In this document: one piece after another, positions 38,501 through 49,150 of the stretch
How the letters are laid out: each line of letters opens with the position of its first letter
How positions within the stretch are numbered: position 1 is the stretch's first letter
Source of the DNA: Anseranas semipalmata
Lineage: Eukaryota; Chordata; Aves; Anseriformes; Anseranatidae
Assembly: GCA_013399115.1 (NCBI GenBank)
Contig: VXAA01001965.1
Span: 497,753 to 561,752 of the forward strand
Reading direction: 5' to 3'
DNA: 64,000 nt
Made by a program: the position numbers and the translations under genes
Notes under the pieces: generated by a model
The model's database searches: none
What the model was told of the DNA's origin: nothing
Seen by the model: the letters and a program-made list of their open reading frames with translations, nothing else

Positions 38501-38513
38501 GAGCTCTGAGTGA
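32451..38513 (+). CDS. UPK3A: Uroplakin 3A, six exons, intact
   Basis: Type I membrane glycoprotein of the urothelial asymmetric unit membrane; in mammals it pairs with UPK1B and forms rigid apical plaques. Coding exons: 32451-32505, 32674-32829, 35414-35693, 36883-36965, 37425-37557, 38426-38513 (795 bases, 264 codons plus TGA). All introns are GT..AG with matching phases (1,1,2,1,2). Residues 1-18 form a signal peptide. The luminal part has the family blocks TNNPTLTTVALEKPFCMFD (33-51), GPYKAA (99-104), GTCLYDPNF (141-149) and DQTLWSDPI (179-187), with cysteines 48, 111, 143 and 153. Sequons are at N57 and N81. IDTWPGRRSGGMIVIT (198-213) leads into one membrane span (about 209-235). The 28-residue tail has no tyrosine and is shorter than the mammalian one (human protein 287 residues). 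UPK3B lacks these exact blocks, so UPK3A is the firm choice. Confidence 0.95.
32674..32829 (+). CDS. UPK3A: UPK3A exon 2
   Basis: Acceptor CTTCTCTTCCAG follows a very short first intron of 168 bases. The exon encodes residues 19-70, including the hallmark TNNPTLTTVALEKPFC and sequon N57. Donor TCAG|GTAAGT. Confidence 0.95.
33360..33560. promoter_or_regulatory. CpG-rich patch in UPK3A intron 2
   Basis: About a dozen CpG dinucleotides occur in roughly 200 GC-rich bases, against very few in surrounding sequence. This could be a small CpG island, such as an alternative promoter or enhancer, or a GC-rich repeat. No exon with good splice sites was identified inside it. Confidence 0.3.
35414..35693 (+). 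CDS. UPK3A: UPK3A exon 3 (main luminal exon)
   Basis: Acceptor CTCTCCCGCAG; donor ACAG|GTATAA. The longest exon, residues 71-163, with sequon N81, cysteines 111, 143 and 153, and the GTCLYDPNF and CNPPLEADTTYR blocks. The preceding intron is 2584 bases and contains a CpG-rich patch. Confidence 0.95.
36883..36965 (+). CDS. UPK3A: UPK3A exon 4
   Basis: Acceptor TTTCCTCCACAG; donor AGAG|GTAAGT. Encodes FKYVLVDHSEGIMKDQTLW and SDPIKTKR, joining exon 3 to give the family motif TTYRFKYVLV across the junction. Confidence 0.95.
37425..37557 (+). CDS. UPK3A: UPK3A exon 5 (membrane span)
   Basis: Acceptor GCTTTTCTAG; donor TTGT|GTAAGT. Encodes the juxtamembrane IDTWPGRRSGGMIVIT block and the hydrophobic span up to residue 235. 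Confidence 0.95.
38426..38513 (+). CDS. UPK3A: UPK3A exon 6 (cytoplasmic tail)
   Basis: Acceptor TTCCCCACTAG restores the frame to encode RSEDPSAETKGTSPTVQQSE and PRPQLSSE, then TGA at 38511-38513. Acidic, serine/proline-rich and without tyrosine. The tail is the most diverged part of the protein, so this exon is slightly less certain than the others. Confidence 0.85.
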
Positions 38514-39450
38514 AAAACCTGGTTCAAATCAAAGCTGGAAACACAAATGAATTGTTACGTGTGCTAAACCTACAGGACTGTCTCCTGCTCAACGCTGGTC
38601 CACTGCTACAGTGTGCAATCGGGCAACTGCACCTGAACGACACAGATGAAATAAGGACAATTTTTTTTAAGTCTTGCAGTACATGATATCCTGTCTTGTC
38701 CTAATGAGATTTCATTTAGGTAATTGGCTTTTATAGCACACATCAGATGCCTGGTCTGAAGAAAGAAGATTCAGGAGATCCTTCAGCTTCAATGGTGTGA
38801 CAACAGGTTGTCTATTACACACGCTCTCATGTGGAATAAGCATTACTGCAGAGCTCTGATGTGCTTCTCATGATCAGATGAACATGGTGTAGCCATTTGG
38901 GTCTCAACCTTTCTCTATAGTAACTGCTGAGGAACTAAAGAAAAACCAACTGCTTTAGGAAAAGATGTTCTTAGAGAAAACTAAGGATTAAAAGGTAGAC
39001 AACAGGGAGCTGCTGCTGCTGCTTCCTCAGGATCTTAGTGACCATTCATCATTAGTCTTCCACTTTTTCTTCTCCTTCCCTAAGAGGAAGCAACCAAGTT
39101 CCAATTGCCCTGTATGTAGCAGGGTAATTTTGATCTCAAATACTTAAATACCCTCAGTTTTGCAGGGATGATAGCTAACAAAATTGCTTCAAAGAAGGTG
39201 TGCTCTTTCAGAGCTCAGTAGAACTTGTTGATGCGCTAGTAAGGGGGAGATACTGTTTTGGTGAAAAAACATGAGTATATTCACTGCTGTCGGGCTTAGC
39301 CTCATTCCTGACCATTACCTTAGGCAGCAGCACACCAGCACTCTTCACATCTCAGTATTGAGGTTGGTGGTGGGGGGTTAGACCTAATTCTTCCTTTCTT
39401 CTTTTTATGATCAGCTGGTGATTAGAAATAAATCTTTGCATCATGTTTAA
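38514..39450 (+). other. UPK3A 3' UTR (inferred)
   Basis: Extends from the stop codon to just beyond the first AATAAA signal at 39427-39432. No other polyadenylation hexamer AATAAA was seen in between. The end is inferred at about 15-20 bases after the signal. Confidence 0.6.
39427..39432 (+). terminator. UPK3A polyadenylation signal
   Basis: AATAAA followed within about 35 bases by a T-rich downstream element (GCTTTTTTTTGCC), the usual arrangement for cleavage and polyadenylation. Confidence 0.6.
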
Positions 39451-39739
39451 GTTACGTACTGCTTTTTTTTGCCAATGATGCCAGCTTCCATACACACTGG
39501 TTTGTCTCTATAAATGACTCAGGAGGAGGATTCATCTTCAAAGCCCTCTTCAGCATGTATAAGCAACGGTCCCACTGTAGCAAGCAGTTACTGGTGATAA
39601 GCAGAAAGCTGTCACTAGCTGTTATTGATGTTCTCCTACTTTATCATTAAATTAGTTAAACTGTCTCAGTTCATAATGAGTAACAACTCTGTTTCGACAC
39701 TAGTACAACTGGATGATCTTGCATTGCGGTTTATTTCAG

Positions 39740-42700
39740 GGAGTGAGACTTATTCTCCTGAGAGTACAAAAATTAATAGCTTTTGTGCAAAGTCAGACTA
39801 CAGTTGAGATTGTATCTTCTGGTGATGGCAAAACTTGTGTTAAACTACAGGACTTAGGCTCTAGAGGTTTGTACATGAGCTCCCGCCGTTCAGGTATTCT
39901 GAACTGCAGCGTGTTAAAGCCTGCCTGCTTGCTGCCCAGGTTTCAGGCTGGGCCAACGGGGAGAAGGGAGAAAGCACCTGAAGGGAGAGATGGTTGCTCT
40001 GCTTTCTGACGAGAAGTGGATGCTGAAGGAATGGTGTGCACGTGTTTGTTTTTTAAATTGGTGCCTGGCCTTCCCTGTACTTTTCTGCCACAGAGGCTGC
40101 CCCAAACACCGTTCTGAGGTGCTTTCCCATTCACGTATTGGGCTGCTAACTTGGAAGCAAGGGATGGCTGGAGGAAAAGGCAGTATGAGTTGTAGGCGAG
40201 CAATGCTGAACATCAGAGTACTTGAGAGTTTCTTGTACTGTTTGCCTCCTTTATAAACCCAAACAAGTCCTTCATTGTTAGAGGGCTCTAACTCCTTGCT
40301 CTGGACCCAATGGAAGAACAGGCTAACAGTAGGATCATTAAAATTAATAAAGCCAAATAAGTTTCCTTTCAACTGCAGACAGTAAATACATTATATTGGA
40401 TGCCATGTCAGTTAATTTTATTACGGAAATGTCTTCTTTATTTTATGTCTTCTTTTATTTTAATGTCTTGTTTATTTTGTTTAGAAGAGTTGCTTGAGAG
40501 ATTGTATGTCAGCACCTACAGCTGTCATTTAAAACACAGCACTAGAATAATCCAGTCCTTGTCTTCTGCCAGTATCTATTCAGACATTCACATCAAGCAG
40601 TTTCTCTCAGCCAACACATCACTGGTTTTAGTCAGTTTAATCCTGTTAATGGGTGTAGTGGAATAGCTTGCTTTTGTTCTTGTGCTTCCCTTGCATCTTT
40701 CACTTGAAAGATCTTCACTTTGCCTTATTTGTTTACAGAACTTTTCAGAATGGATTGTTTTTAGTTTTTCTTTTCTCCCCACAGCTTAAGTAGAATTAAC
40801 TCTGTCTCAGTTTTTCCTACTACCATTCCTACTACCATTTACCCTGCAAAATGTATTGAAAATGCTGATTGCAAGTGCTGCTACGTGGTGAAAAATAAAA
40901 ATGCCATCTATGGAGAGTGTCCAGGAACTACTACTGAAGTTCTGCTCACACTTAACACTTTTAGGTTGTGCTCAGGTTTTGTCAGTGTTGCACACAATGA
41001 TCGTGAACAAGCTGAACTTGAGATCCTTTTTCAAGAGCAGCTCTGAGACGTTGACCTGCTGCTCTGCTGTTCTGCACAGAGGTGAATGTAACCCTAATGG
41101 CATTAAGTTGCCCATAGTTGTGAACTCCATTTCTGCTATCTTTTATTTGGGTCCTGGTATTTCTCTGGATGAATCAATGGGTTAACTAAAAGACTCCTTT
41201 CTGTGCCAACTGTAATGATTTTCGTGAGGCATATAGAAGCGTGTTGCTAAATTGTAGCATATCAAATAAAAATAACTTTTTAAATGGGGGATAAATGAGC
41301 ACAAAGATGCTAAAGACATGAAAAATGAGAGATGGCATATTGCATTTCTTGAACATGATGTGTTCATGAAGACAAGGCCCTCTGCTGCTTCAAACAAGTC
41401 TTCTCTGATTTACTTTCACAAAGCAAATGCATAATTAATCAGAATTGATAAATGGCAAGGGTGAGGGAAGAGGTCATTGTCTCCAGACCAACTTTATCTC
41501 TTATTCAGTAAGCAGTTCTGCAGATTATTTAATTGATTGGTCATTAGTAACAGACCTTGCTATATAAATTCCTTCTTAAATAAAAGAGAAAGCAGCTTGT
41601 TTGATTGTAACAGGTGATGTTTCGGGGGCAGACCAAGTAAAATTTGTGTTCTCAGAAGCTCCTGGTAAGGAACTCTGTATTATTCCCTGAGTTGTCTGCT
41701 GTTAATCTAGTATGAGAACCAGGCTGGGAACCTGGCAGATGCAATATTTAATATTCTTGTCCAGTTAAGTTGGGGCACATAAGATTAGGTTGTTTAGGAG
41801 ACTGAAAGAACCATGGGTAGTTTACTGAATTAGCTTTGCTTTTGTTCAGCTTGTGCATAAATGAAGACCACTTCCTAGATATACATGGAAGTGGGGAATG
41901 CAGTTGAGGAAAAGGATGCTAGTCAGTCATGCTGTAAAATCACAATTTTTTAAACAGTATTTTTTATATATCTTCTCATCTGCAATCAAGAAACCTACTT
42001 CAAAACCAGGAATAAATGGCAAAAGCTATTTATCAATGCCTAACGACACTGGGCACCAGCACAGTGCTGGATGCTTTACTAATGAGCAAAGAACCTGACA
42101 TTTCCCACTAGAAAGAGTTTACAGGCTTGTACAGGGAAAATAAAAACAATTAGGTAACAGAGTTCAAGTTTGCCTGTGGGAGGAGAACTTGCTCTGGAAA
42201 TTAGGTATTCAAATATCACTAACACGATTTTTGAAGCAGACTGGGCACTTAGGAGCTCCTTATGGTCCTGTGAACAAAACATAACCCACCCCCCCTGAAA
42301 TTTTTGTTTTGTGTAGGGTACTTTCTTAGAAAAGTAGCAACTTCCAAGTGTAGCTCTGCCGCTCAGATCACTGTGTTTTCATGGCTCAGATTACTCTTTG
42401 AATATATTTTCCTGCTTCTGCTGTTTTGTCTGTGCCTGTGTCACTGCAACAACCAATGCAGTAATGCATACATGATGTTAAGGTCCATCATTCACCAGTG
42501 AGCTCCCATTTTGGCCTAACCTACCCGCTAATGCTTGGAAACAGGACCAAGATGGAAGACATTGGTCTCAACAATATATACAGCCTTATTACTAAGTTTC
42601 TGTTCTTTGAATTTAGTGAAAGTGTTTTTATTGTTTTTCAAATTTGGAAATGGTTTTGGAATTCTGCCTGTAACTACATGCAGTGCCTGTTGTTTCAGAA

Positions 42701-42888
42701 AGGCCCTGGTGTATTTCTACTTTACTTACAAGCATAGGCCTACTCTGGGGGAAAAATCTGAGTGTTACTGCAATGTAACTGCTGGCACTAGATATTCTAC
42801 TTGGTTAGAGTTCAGTTCTTACCCTGGTTTTGCGAGGTCACAGTCCAATGATGAATCAAGACATTTAGCAACTACAGAGAAGCTGTAA
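39740..42888 (+). other. run of exon-like open blocks after UPK3A, unassigned
   Basis: Several open blocks abut splice-like signals on the UPK3A strand. From 39740 (after GGTTTATTTCAG) a block carries TTVEIVSSGDGKTCVKLQDL. From 40785 (after TTCTCCCCACAG) a block is cysteine-rich, with AKCIENADCKCCYVV and YGECPG, and runs to a stop near 41047. Positions 41614-41664 form a 51-base block with an acceptor and a GTAAGG donor, encoding DVSGADQVKFVFSEAP. From 42703 a block ends in SECYCNVTAGTRYSTWLEF and then ATTEKL and a stop at 42886-42888. The phases do not obviously chain into one protein and I recognise no family. They could be decayed exons or coincidence. Confidence 0.2.
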
Positions 42889-43849
42889 TAATATGGCACC
42901 AAGGACCTCTCAAATCAAAATCCTAAACAACCAGAAATGAGCTCATGGCCTTAAGAAAGCAGCTTCGTTCTCACTCTCTTTCCTGCATCTTGTCCCGTCT
43001 TATAACATCTGCCTGGTTAAGCTTAGCGTTCAGCATGCTTTTCTGTACAGAACAGCTAAATATTATCTGACTGTAAAAATAATAACAGGCTGGCAATTCT
43101 TTTATGTATAGCTGAAGTTTATTGTGACCAAAAGTTATTATAGTAAGCTGGCTGCTTTTCTGGGAGACAAATTTGTGAGTTTAGAGCCATTCTCATTTGA
43201 ACAAGAGCGTGTATATTGCAAATCCTCTACTGTAATTAGTACCATCTTTCACTTTCACTGACAAAAGTCACAGTAGAATTAGGAAGTTGCAAATGGCTTT
43301 TAAATGGCATTTAAACCTTCTTTGGCTACACTTGGTAAGCTACACTGTCCTCCAGATATGATTTGTTGCAAGTTCTGACCCTGATGAAATAAAGTATGGC
43401 AACTTTCAATCCTAGCATTGACAGTGCTCCTTGAAGAAATGCTCTGACCTTTTGCGTCTTTGCTTGCAGGGGCTTTGTGCCAACCCATGCAAAATAACTG
43501 AACGGAGTAGTGATTGCCTCATGCGTATAGCTGTCTGAGTGATTCAGGTTTCACAGTACGGGAGTCAAAGTATAAAGAGATTTGAAATTGTCTGGATTAA
43601 AATACAACAGTTTGGTTGCTTTAAAGGCTATTATAGAGTGGAGTGCAGCCAGCACTGAGGTGAAGTGTGGTAGACATTCCTTGTTGGTACCGTTATAATG
43701 CATTGGACAGCAGTTTTTCAGGCATGAGAAACCTACGCTGGGAGACTACAAAACACTTTGCAACTAAAGATCATCAAGCTTCAATTAGCCGGTGTGATGT
43801 TTATCAAATATCAAAATATCTTGCATTCCTCTGTGGGTTTGTCTCATCC

Positions 43850-43950
43850 TATAACAGGCTGTAAATTCCTCAGGATAAAGACCGTCTTCGGATAACATAC
43901 AAGCACACTGTATTGCTGTTTCCCAGCTGGGCATAATGTGATGCCCAGCT
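43850..43950 (+). repeat. old L3/CR1-like LINE tail fragment, with palindrome
   Basis: 'aggctgtaaattcctcagga' followed by 'taaagaccgtcttcgg' resembles the 3' tail text shared by old amniote L3/CR1-type elements ('gattgtaagctcttcagggcagggactgtctt'). The right end holds a perfect 10-base inverted repeat, AGCTGGGCAT (43925-43934) and ATGCCCAGCT (43941-43950), with a 6-base loop. Confidence 0.4.
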
Positions 43951-44068
43951 ATAATGTTAATATTGCCGACAAGTATCAATACTCCAGGACGAATTTGCCT
44001 TTGCAGAACATAAGTATCTAGGAGTTACTTGGTGAGGGCACTACTTGTATCCTGTGACATTACCAAAC

Positions 44069-44200
44069 AATCATAGAATGGTTTGAGTTGCAAGGGACCT
44101 TAAAGATCTGGTCCAACCCCCCTGCCATGGGCAGGGACACCTTTCACTAGATCAGGTTGCTCAATGCCCCATCCAACCTGACTTTAAACACTTTCAATGT
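44069..44200 (-). mobile_element. CR1 LINE 3' end fragment
   Basis: Begins with 'aatcatagaatggtttgagt' and continues 'tgcaagggaccttaaagatc', 'ccatgggcagggacaccttt' and 'cactagatcaggttgctcaa'. This is the reverse complement of the CR1 3' end, whose tail carries the ATTCTATGAT-type octamer repeat. Typical severely 5'-truncated copy. Confidence 0.93.
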
Positions 44201-47200
44201 TCTTTTTGACTGCAAATGATAGCACGTCATCTACCATCACTCATTTCCTCAAGTTTCAGTAATGTTGATAAAAATCAGACATTCCAGACCTGTTTTTTTG
44301 TTCTGCTTCCATAGAGGTCTGCCATAGAAGTCTATAGTAGTGTTTCCAATGCCTCAGTCAGTATTAGAAGACTGAAGTTATTTGCTATCTATTCTTCCTC
44401 TAGCCTTCAAATACAACAACAGTCAAAGATTCTAGAAAAGGTGACTTATTTTCTCTAAACAAAGTTGATGACATTGTCTGCATTATTCCTATAACCTAAA
44501 GCTGGACATAAACAATAACATAGTACATCTCCCTAGAAACTTTAATGTCCCATACCTAGAAAAAACTTCTTGAATACTAGATGGATTTTGCCACATCTCT
44601 GGCTGTTCCAGTGAATGCTAACAATCTTCCACTTGTGCTAAAGAAAGCTGAAAGGATACAAATCTGATCAGAGGGTAATGTATTGTTTTCTCGTATCTAA
44701 TTGATAAGGACCTTACTATACTAGTCTTCATGCAACAGCCTTGGTTCATTCCAGATGATATTCTCAATCCATTCTTTATATAAATAGTGCACAATATTTG
44801 GAAAAGAGAAAATGGATGTAATACTTCCTGCAGAATGTTACAGTTCTGCCCCACAAATTGTACAAACTCAGCTCAACTTTTCTCCAAGTAACCAGGGAAT
44901 TACAGAATCTTTCACTTCTATTTGTCTTTTCTTTTCCATGAACACATTTCCTGGTGAGATTCTTGACTTGAGAATTTTGGATTGTTTTATTCTTGAAACT
45001 GCCTGTAGCATCTTAAAAACAAATGCTTTCAGTTGGACAGAACCTGTTTCGTTTTAGAAAGAAAAGAGGTTCCAGCTTCTGCTAGGATGTGGATCTTTTA
45101 GCTGAATATTATTTACTGTGAATTATCAAACAAATGTTTATTAATTTCTGAGCACACCAACCATCTCTAGCATATAATATCAAATTAAGTTTTTTATTAA
45201 AGGCCACATGATAAAAAGTATTGTCTTACAGATTGCGTGCATCAGCATCTTCTCTTTTCCTTTTTCCATATCTCCCTTCTTTGCTTGTATTTAATGACAG
45301 TAAATCTATCCCTCTTTCCAATGATGCAAACTCAACAGCCCCAGAACAACCTCTCCATTGATCAACAAGCCAGACTACTTCCCCCACTGTGCCTTGGAGG
45401 TGGAAGGGATGCTCAGTTCAGACAGTGTCTGCAAGTGCCCTTCGGTCATTTCAGCATTTGGGTTTTGTGCCATAATATACAGCAAATTGCTGTCTGGGGG
45501 ATTGCTAATATATGTTGTAACTCAATAACTGAAATTTAGAGGATGAGGAAATGGCAATACTTACTTTCATATTCTGTAGCAATTCTTAAATACATAGTTC
45601 TGTGTGTCTGTTTCTTCTGATGATATAAAAAAATAATATTAATAATATTACTCTGGATACATCCAGCTATAAGGTATATTGATCTTTTAAACTGCATAAT
45701 AATAGCACACACACCAAAGAATGAGAAATGACAGAAATGCTATTGTATGTGACTAAAAAGAAATCATTAAAAAAAAAAAATTGGTACTTTACTAATAATG
45801 GTATTTGAATTTAGCCTGCATACAGGAACTTCTTTCTTCCAAGGTAGCTTGCAAGAGTATGGAGTAAGCATGTGCTGCAGTATAACCATTTTGTCCAGTT
45901 CAGGCAGAATTCAGCAGTATATATTTGAAGGCTTAAAAGCACTTGGAATAATTTTCCCTCTGTTTCCCTGATGAAAGAAGGCAAAAAGGGTAGTTGTTTA
46001 CAACATCTAGTTCTACATCAACAGGTTCAAGACTACAAGTGGATACGGAGGTATACAGATGTAGCATGTAGGTTTGCTACTTCTATTCACCTGAATAGTT
46101 CAGGATTTTAATGTGAGATAGAGATGGTATTGTATTCTGTCAGACTGATATTTCTGAGGCCAATGCTTAATGTCCCGGTTTATCTGTAAGCTAGTATTTA
46201 TAGATAGGATCTGTGGGTATCCAGAACCTTTGATTTTTACGACATTTCATTATTGCACATAGTCATATGGTGCTTTATGGCCAAAATGAAGAACCAGCTG
46301 AATTCAGTTAGTCTTTCCATTGATTTTTTTTTTTTTTTAACAGCTCTTGTATCATGACTTTGGGGAATGATATATATATTCTTCAAAACATTGTAAATTC
46401 CTTCTGGATGAAAGGAATTACTTAAATACAGTGGATTGTTATCAGTTCCTTAATGGTACGAGTAACTTTGGGATAGACTGCTTCACGCTTGCCAGTGTAA
46501 TACAAGCCAAATCCACCGCAGCCTGTCCATTTTCTCTGCATTTATACAAGCACAGCTTAGCAGCAGAACACACTCCAGGACTGCAGCCCTTTCTCAGGAA
46601 ACATCCCACTGAGATCTGCCGAAGGTTTGAAGATTAGGCACAGTTGGAATCAGTTTATCAACACCTGATTTCTCCCACGTCTCCTTCCACCTCCTGGCAT
46701 TAACACAACCAGGTAGAGCCCAGCCAGAGCACACAAGGACCAGACCCGTAGAAGAACCTCACTCTGCAGGCTCGCTGAAATGGGGGATATGCTCTTGGCA
46801 GCCTCTGGAGAATCCTGGGGTTTATCTCAAGTTTCGCTTAAGGGAAGGAATTCTCAGCTTAAATGTCAGTAAAGATTCATGCATTACTGATAGCATATGA
46901 AGCAATTACAAGACGATATGATGGGAATAATCGTATGTGTTCTTGTATGCCTTTTAAACCCAATTTAATGAGCAGTTTGAGCCTGAACCTAGTTTTAAGC
47001 GTAAGGAAAATGACTTTTCAATACACAGAATTATTGCAAAAAAAAAAAATTGTTTTTATCAGAAATGTGTTTTTCATGAGGGAAAATAAGAGGCTAAAGA
47101 GTGTCAATGAACACCAAAACACTTTGTCCATGTTGTTTGGATTATTTTGGGGGATTCTTTTTTGGAGGGGTGAGGAGGAAGAAGTAACTTCCTAACGAGC

Positions 47201-48511
47201 TGAAATAGAGATGTTATACTCATCTTTCATTAGATTTCCTGTCCATCACACCTTTACTTGGAAAAGAATTTGCTCTCATGTTGTCTCTTATCTTCAGCAT
47301 TACATTTTCGTCTAGTTACGAACAAAATTACAGCAACAAGAATGGTTATTGCTTAGATTAGTCATCTTCCCCAAAGTAACCCCCCTTTTCAGTTTATACC
47401 CAACACCATCAAGGCAGCAGTAACTTCTTGGAGATTCAATTACTGTACCAAGTATCTCCTGTTTTTCCTGTTTATTTTTAGATTTGCAGGTGTTTTTCAA
47501 TTTACTGGTGTATTACCAGTCATAAACATGGGAAAGTATTGCCACCCTCACAGACATTTCTCATCTTCATTGAGATTCAAGGCAACGAAAGTGTCTTCCT
47601 CATCCACGATTCCTAATAGATCACCTCTATATGAGAAAAGTTAGTTCAATGTCCCTGTCCATCGCCTTGCTGCTTTGAAGGATTTAAAAGACCTACTTAT
47701 AATTTGACAGCTTTCTTGCATACAGCTACCAGGAACTGAGTGAGAATTATTTAGATCATTTCAGACATTAACGTCTGCCACTTGTTACCAGCCGTATTCC
47801 CAGGCAAGCTTTTACTAAGAACGCACCGGTAAAAGTCTGCAGTCCCCTTCAGGGTACTATTCTGAGGTATCTACTGCTAAAATCATCGTGTCGGAAGACA
47901 GTGGGATCATGCCAAAGGGAGTGATACTCCATTACTGGTGCAACTGCATTTGTCCTGATGTTCTTCAACCCAGTCCTTTTTCATGCATTGGTCAACAGTC
48001 ACCTCACCCTCATCCTGAGATGCAGAATTTATCTGTCTGTGTATGCCTGTTCTGTCTTTTTATCGTTCAAACGCATGGTTAAACTAAGTTAGCACCCTGC
48101 AGTCTCCCCTTTAAAAAACAAACAAAAAGAACAGATGGATGCTATCAGAAGAACAGTGACTGCGTGTCTTACTCTGTTGGAGCTACAAGTCGATGACTAG
48201 ATCACTGATTAGGTCCTGGCCTGAGGTTAAGTTCATTCAACAGGATGTGAGAAACTACCGAACATGACGTGAGAAATTGCTGGAAATGACAGATAACAAT
48301 GTAAGAAGCTGGCAAAAGTTACAGATACTGCTGTGAGGAACAGCTGGACTTCACACGTGGTTAAAGGGGGAGTTACATGAGCAATGGATGGGCTCCAAGA
48401 GAGGTGGGAGGGCAGCGCTGAGACCCGCAGGGGAGCAGAATCCTGCAAGGCCAAGAGCACCCTCCCAGCCATCCCAGTAGGATCGTAAGGCCGAGGTAAC
48501 GTAGGAAACAG
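44201..48511. other. gene-free DNA with old repeat remnants
   Basis: No gene recognised. An A-run lies near 45769-45780, a T-run near 46325-46339, and a scrap of old amniote repeat at about 46575-46625 ('tctcaggaaacatcccactg'). Confidence 0.45.
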
Positions 48512-49150
48512 TACCAGAAATGTCACATCTGGGGACATGTAAAGCATAAATGGGACCGGTAGGGAAAAGTGATGTTATCTAAGAAGGGGCTTAGCTGGAG
48601 AAAGGGATGGTTAAGAAACGCAAAAAGGTCACTAAGGTATGTAGATGCTGTAAGTGGGGCTGCCCATAGCTCCCAGGCAGCACTGCGTTTGATCGCTGCA
48701 GCTTGGAGCAGGACAATAAACCAGCCCTGTTCTGACATTACCACAGGTGTGAAGCCTGCCTCCACAGCCAGGAGAACTGCAGCGCCTGTTCTTGCTAGGA
48801 AAGAAGCACCCAGGGCAGACGGATGCCAGTTATCACTTGCAGGAACCCTCCTCAGGCCTGACAGCGCCAGCTCCACCCTAACAGAGTCACAGTTCAGATC
48901 ATGCTTTCCTCTGTGTTGGGGGGATATAACGTGAGAGCCATCTTCAGCTGGTTTCCTTCCTTGTGCCGGCTTGTGGCACGCAGCCTCTGTGTCCTGGAGA
49001 AAAAAATGTACCCCAAGGGACGCTGTTCCCACTCCTGCTTAGAGGCACTCGATGCCTATCCCTACCTCTTCCTGCAGCTGCCTCTTCCTGCTTCACTCCG
49101 CTTCTCTTTTACATCCGTAGCCAACACCTTCATAGTATAGGACAAGTATT
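48512..49150 (+). mobile_element. possible degenerate endogenous-retrovirus remnant
   Basis: At 48512-48553 the plus strand reads a zinc-knuckle-like string with spacing x-(2)-C-(4)-H-(4)-x, including CHIWGH. The first and last metal-binding cysteines are replaced by Tyr and Trp, followed directly by a stop (48560-48562). Retroviral nucleocapsid knuckles have Cys at all three cysteine positions, so this copy is broken. The following 590 bases are GC-rich with open frames on both strands (121 and 169 codons) but no confirmed protease or polymerase domain. No LTRs were delimited. A chance resemblance is quite possible. Confidence 0.22.

Noticed and set aside
39914..40372. 152-codon minus-strand open frame just downstream of UPK3A
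   Set aside because: No family resemblance, and open frames occur on the opposite strand over the same bases; treated as chance.
46020..46040. tRNA B-box-like 'aggttcaagact'
   Set aside because: No matching A-box upstream and no acceptor stem.
48523..49032. 169-codon minus-strand open frame
   Set aside because: Mirror of GC-rich sequence open on both strands; no recognisable protein family. The plus strand gives the more interesting knuckle-like motif.
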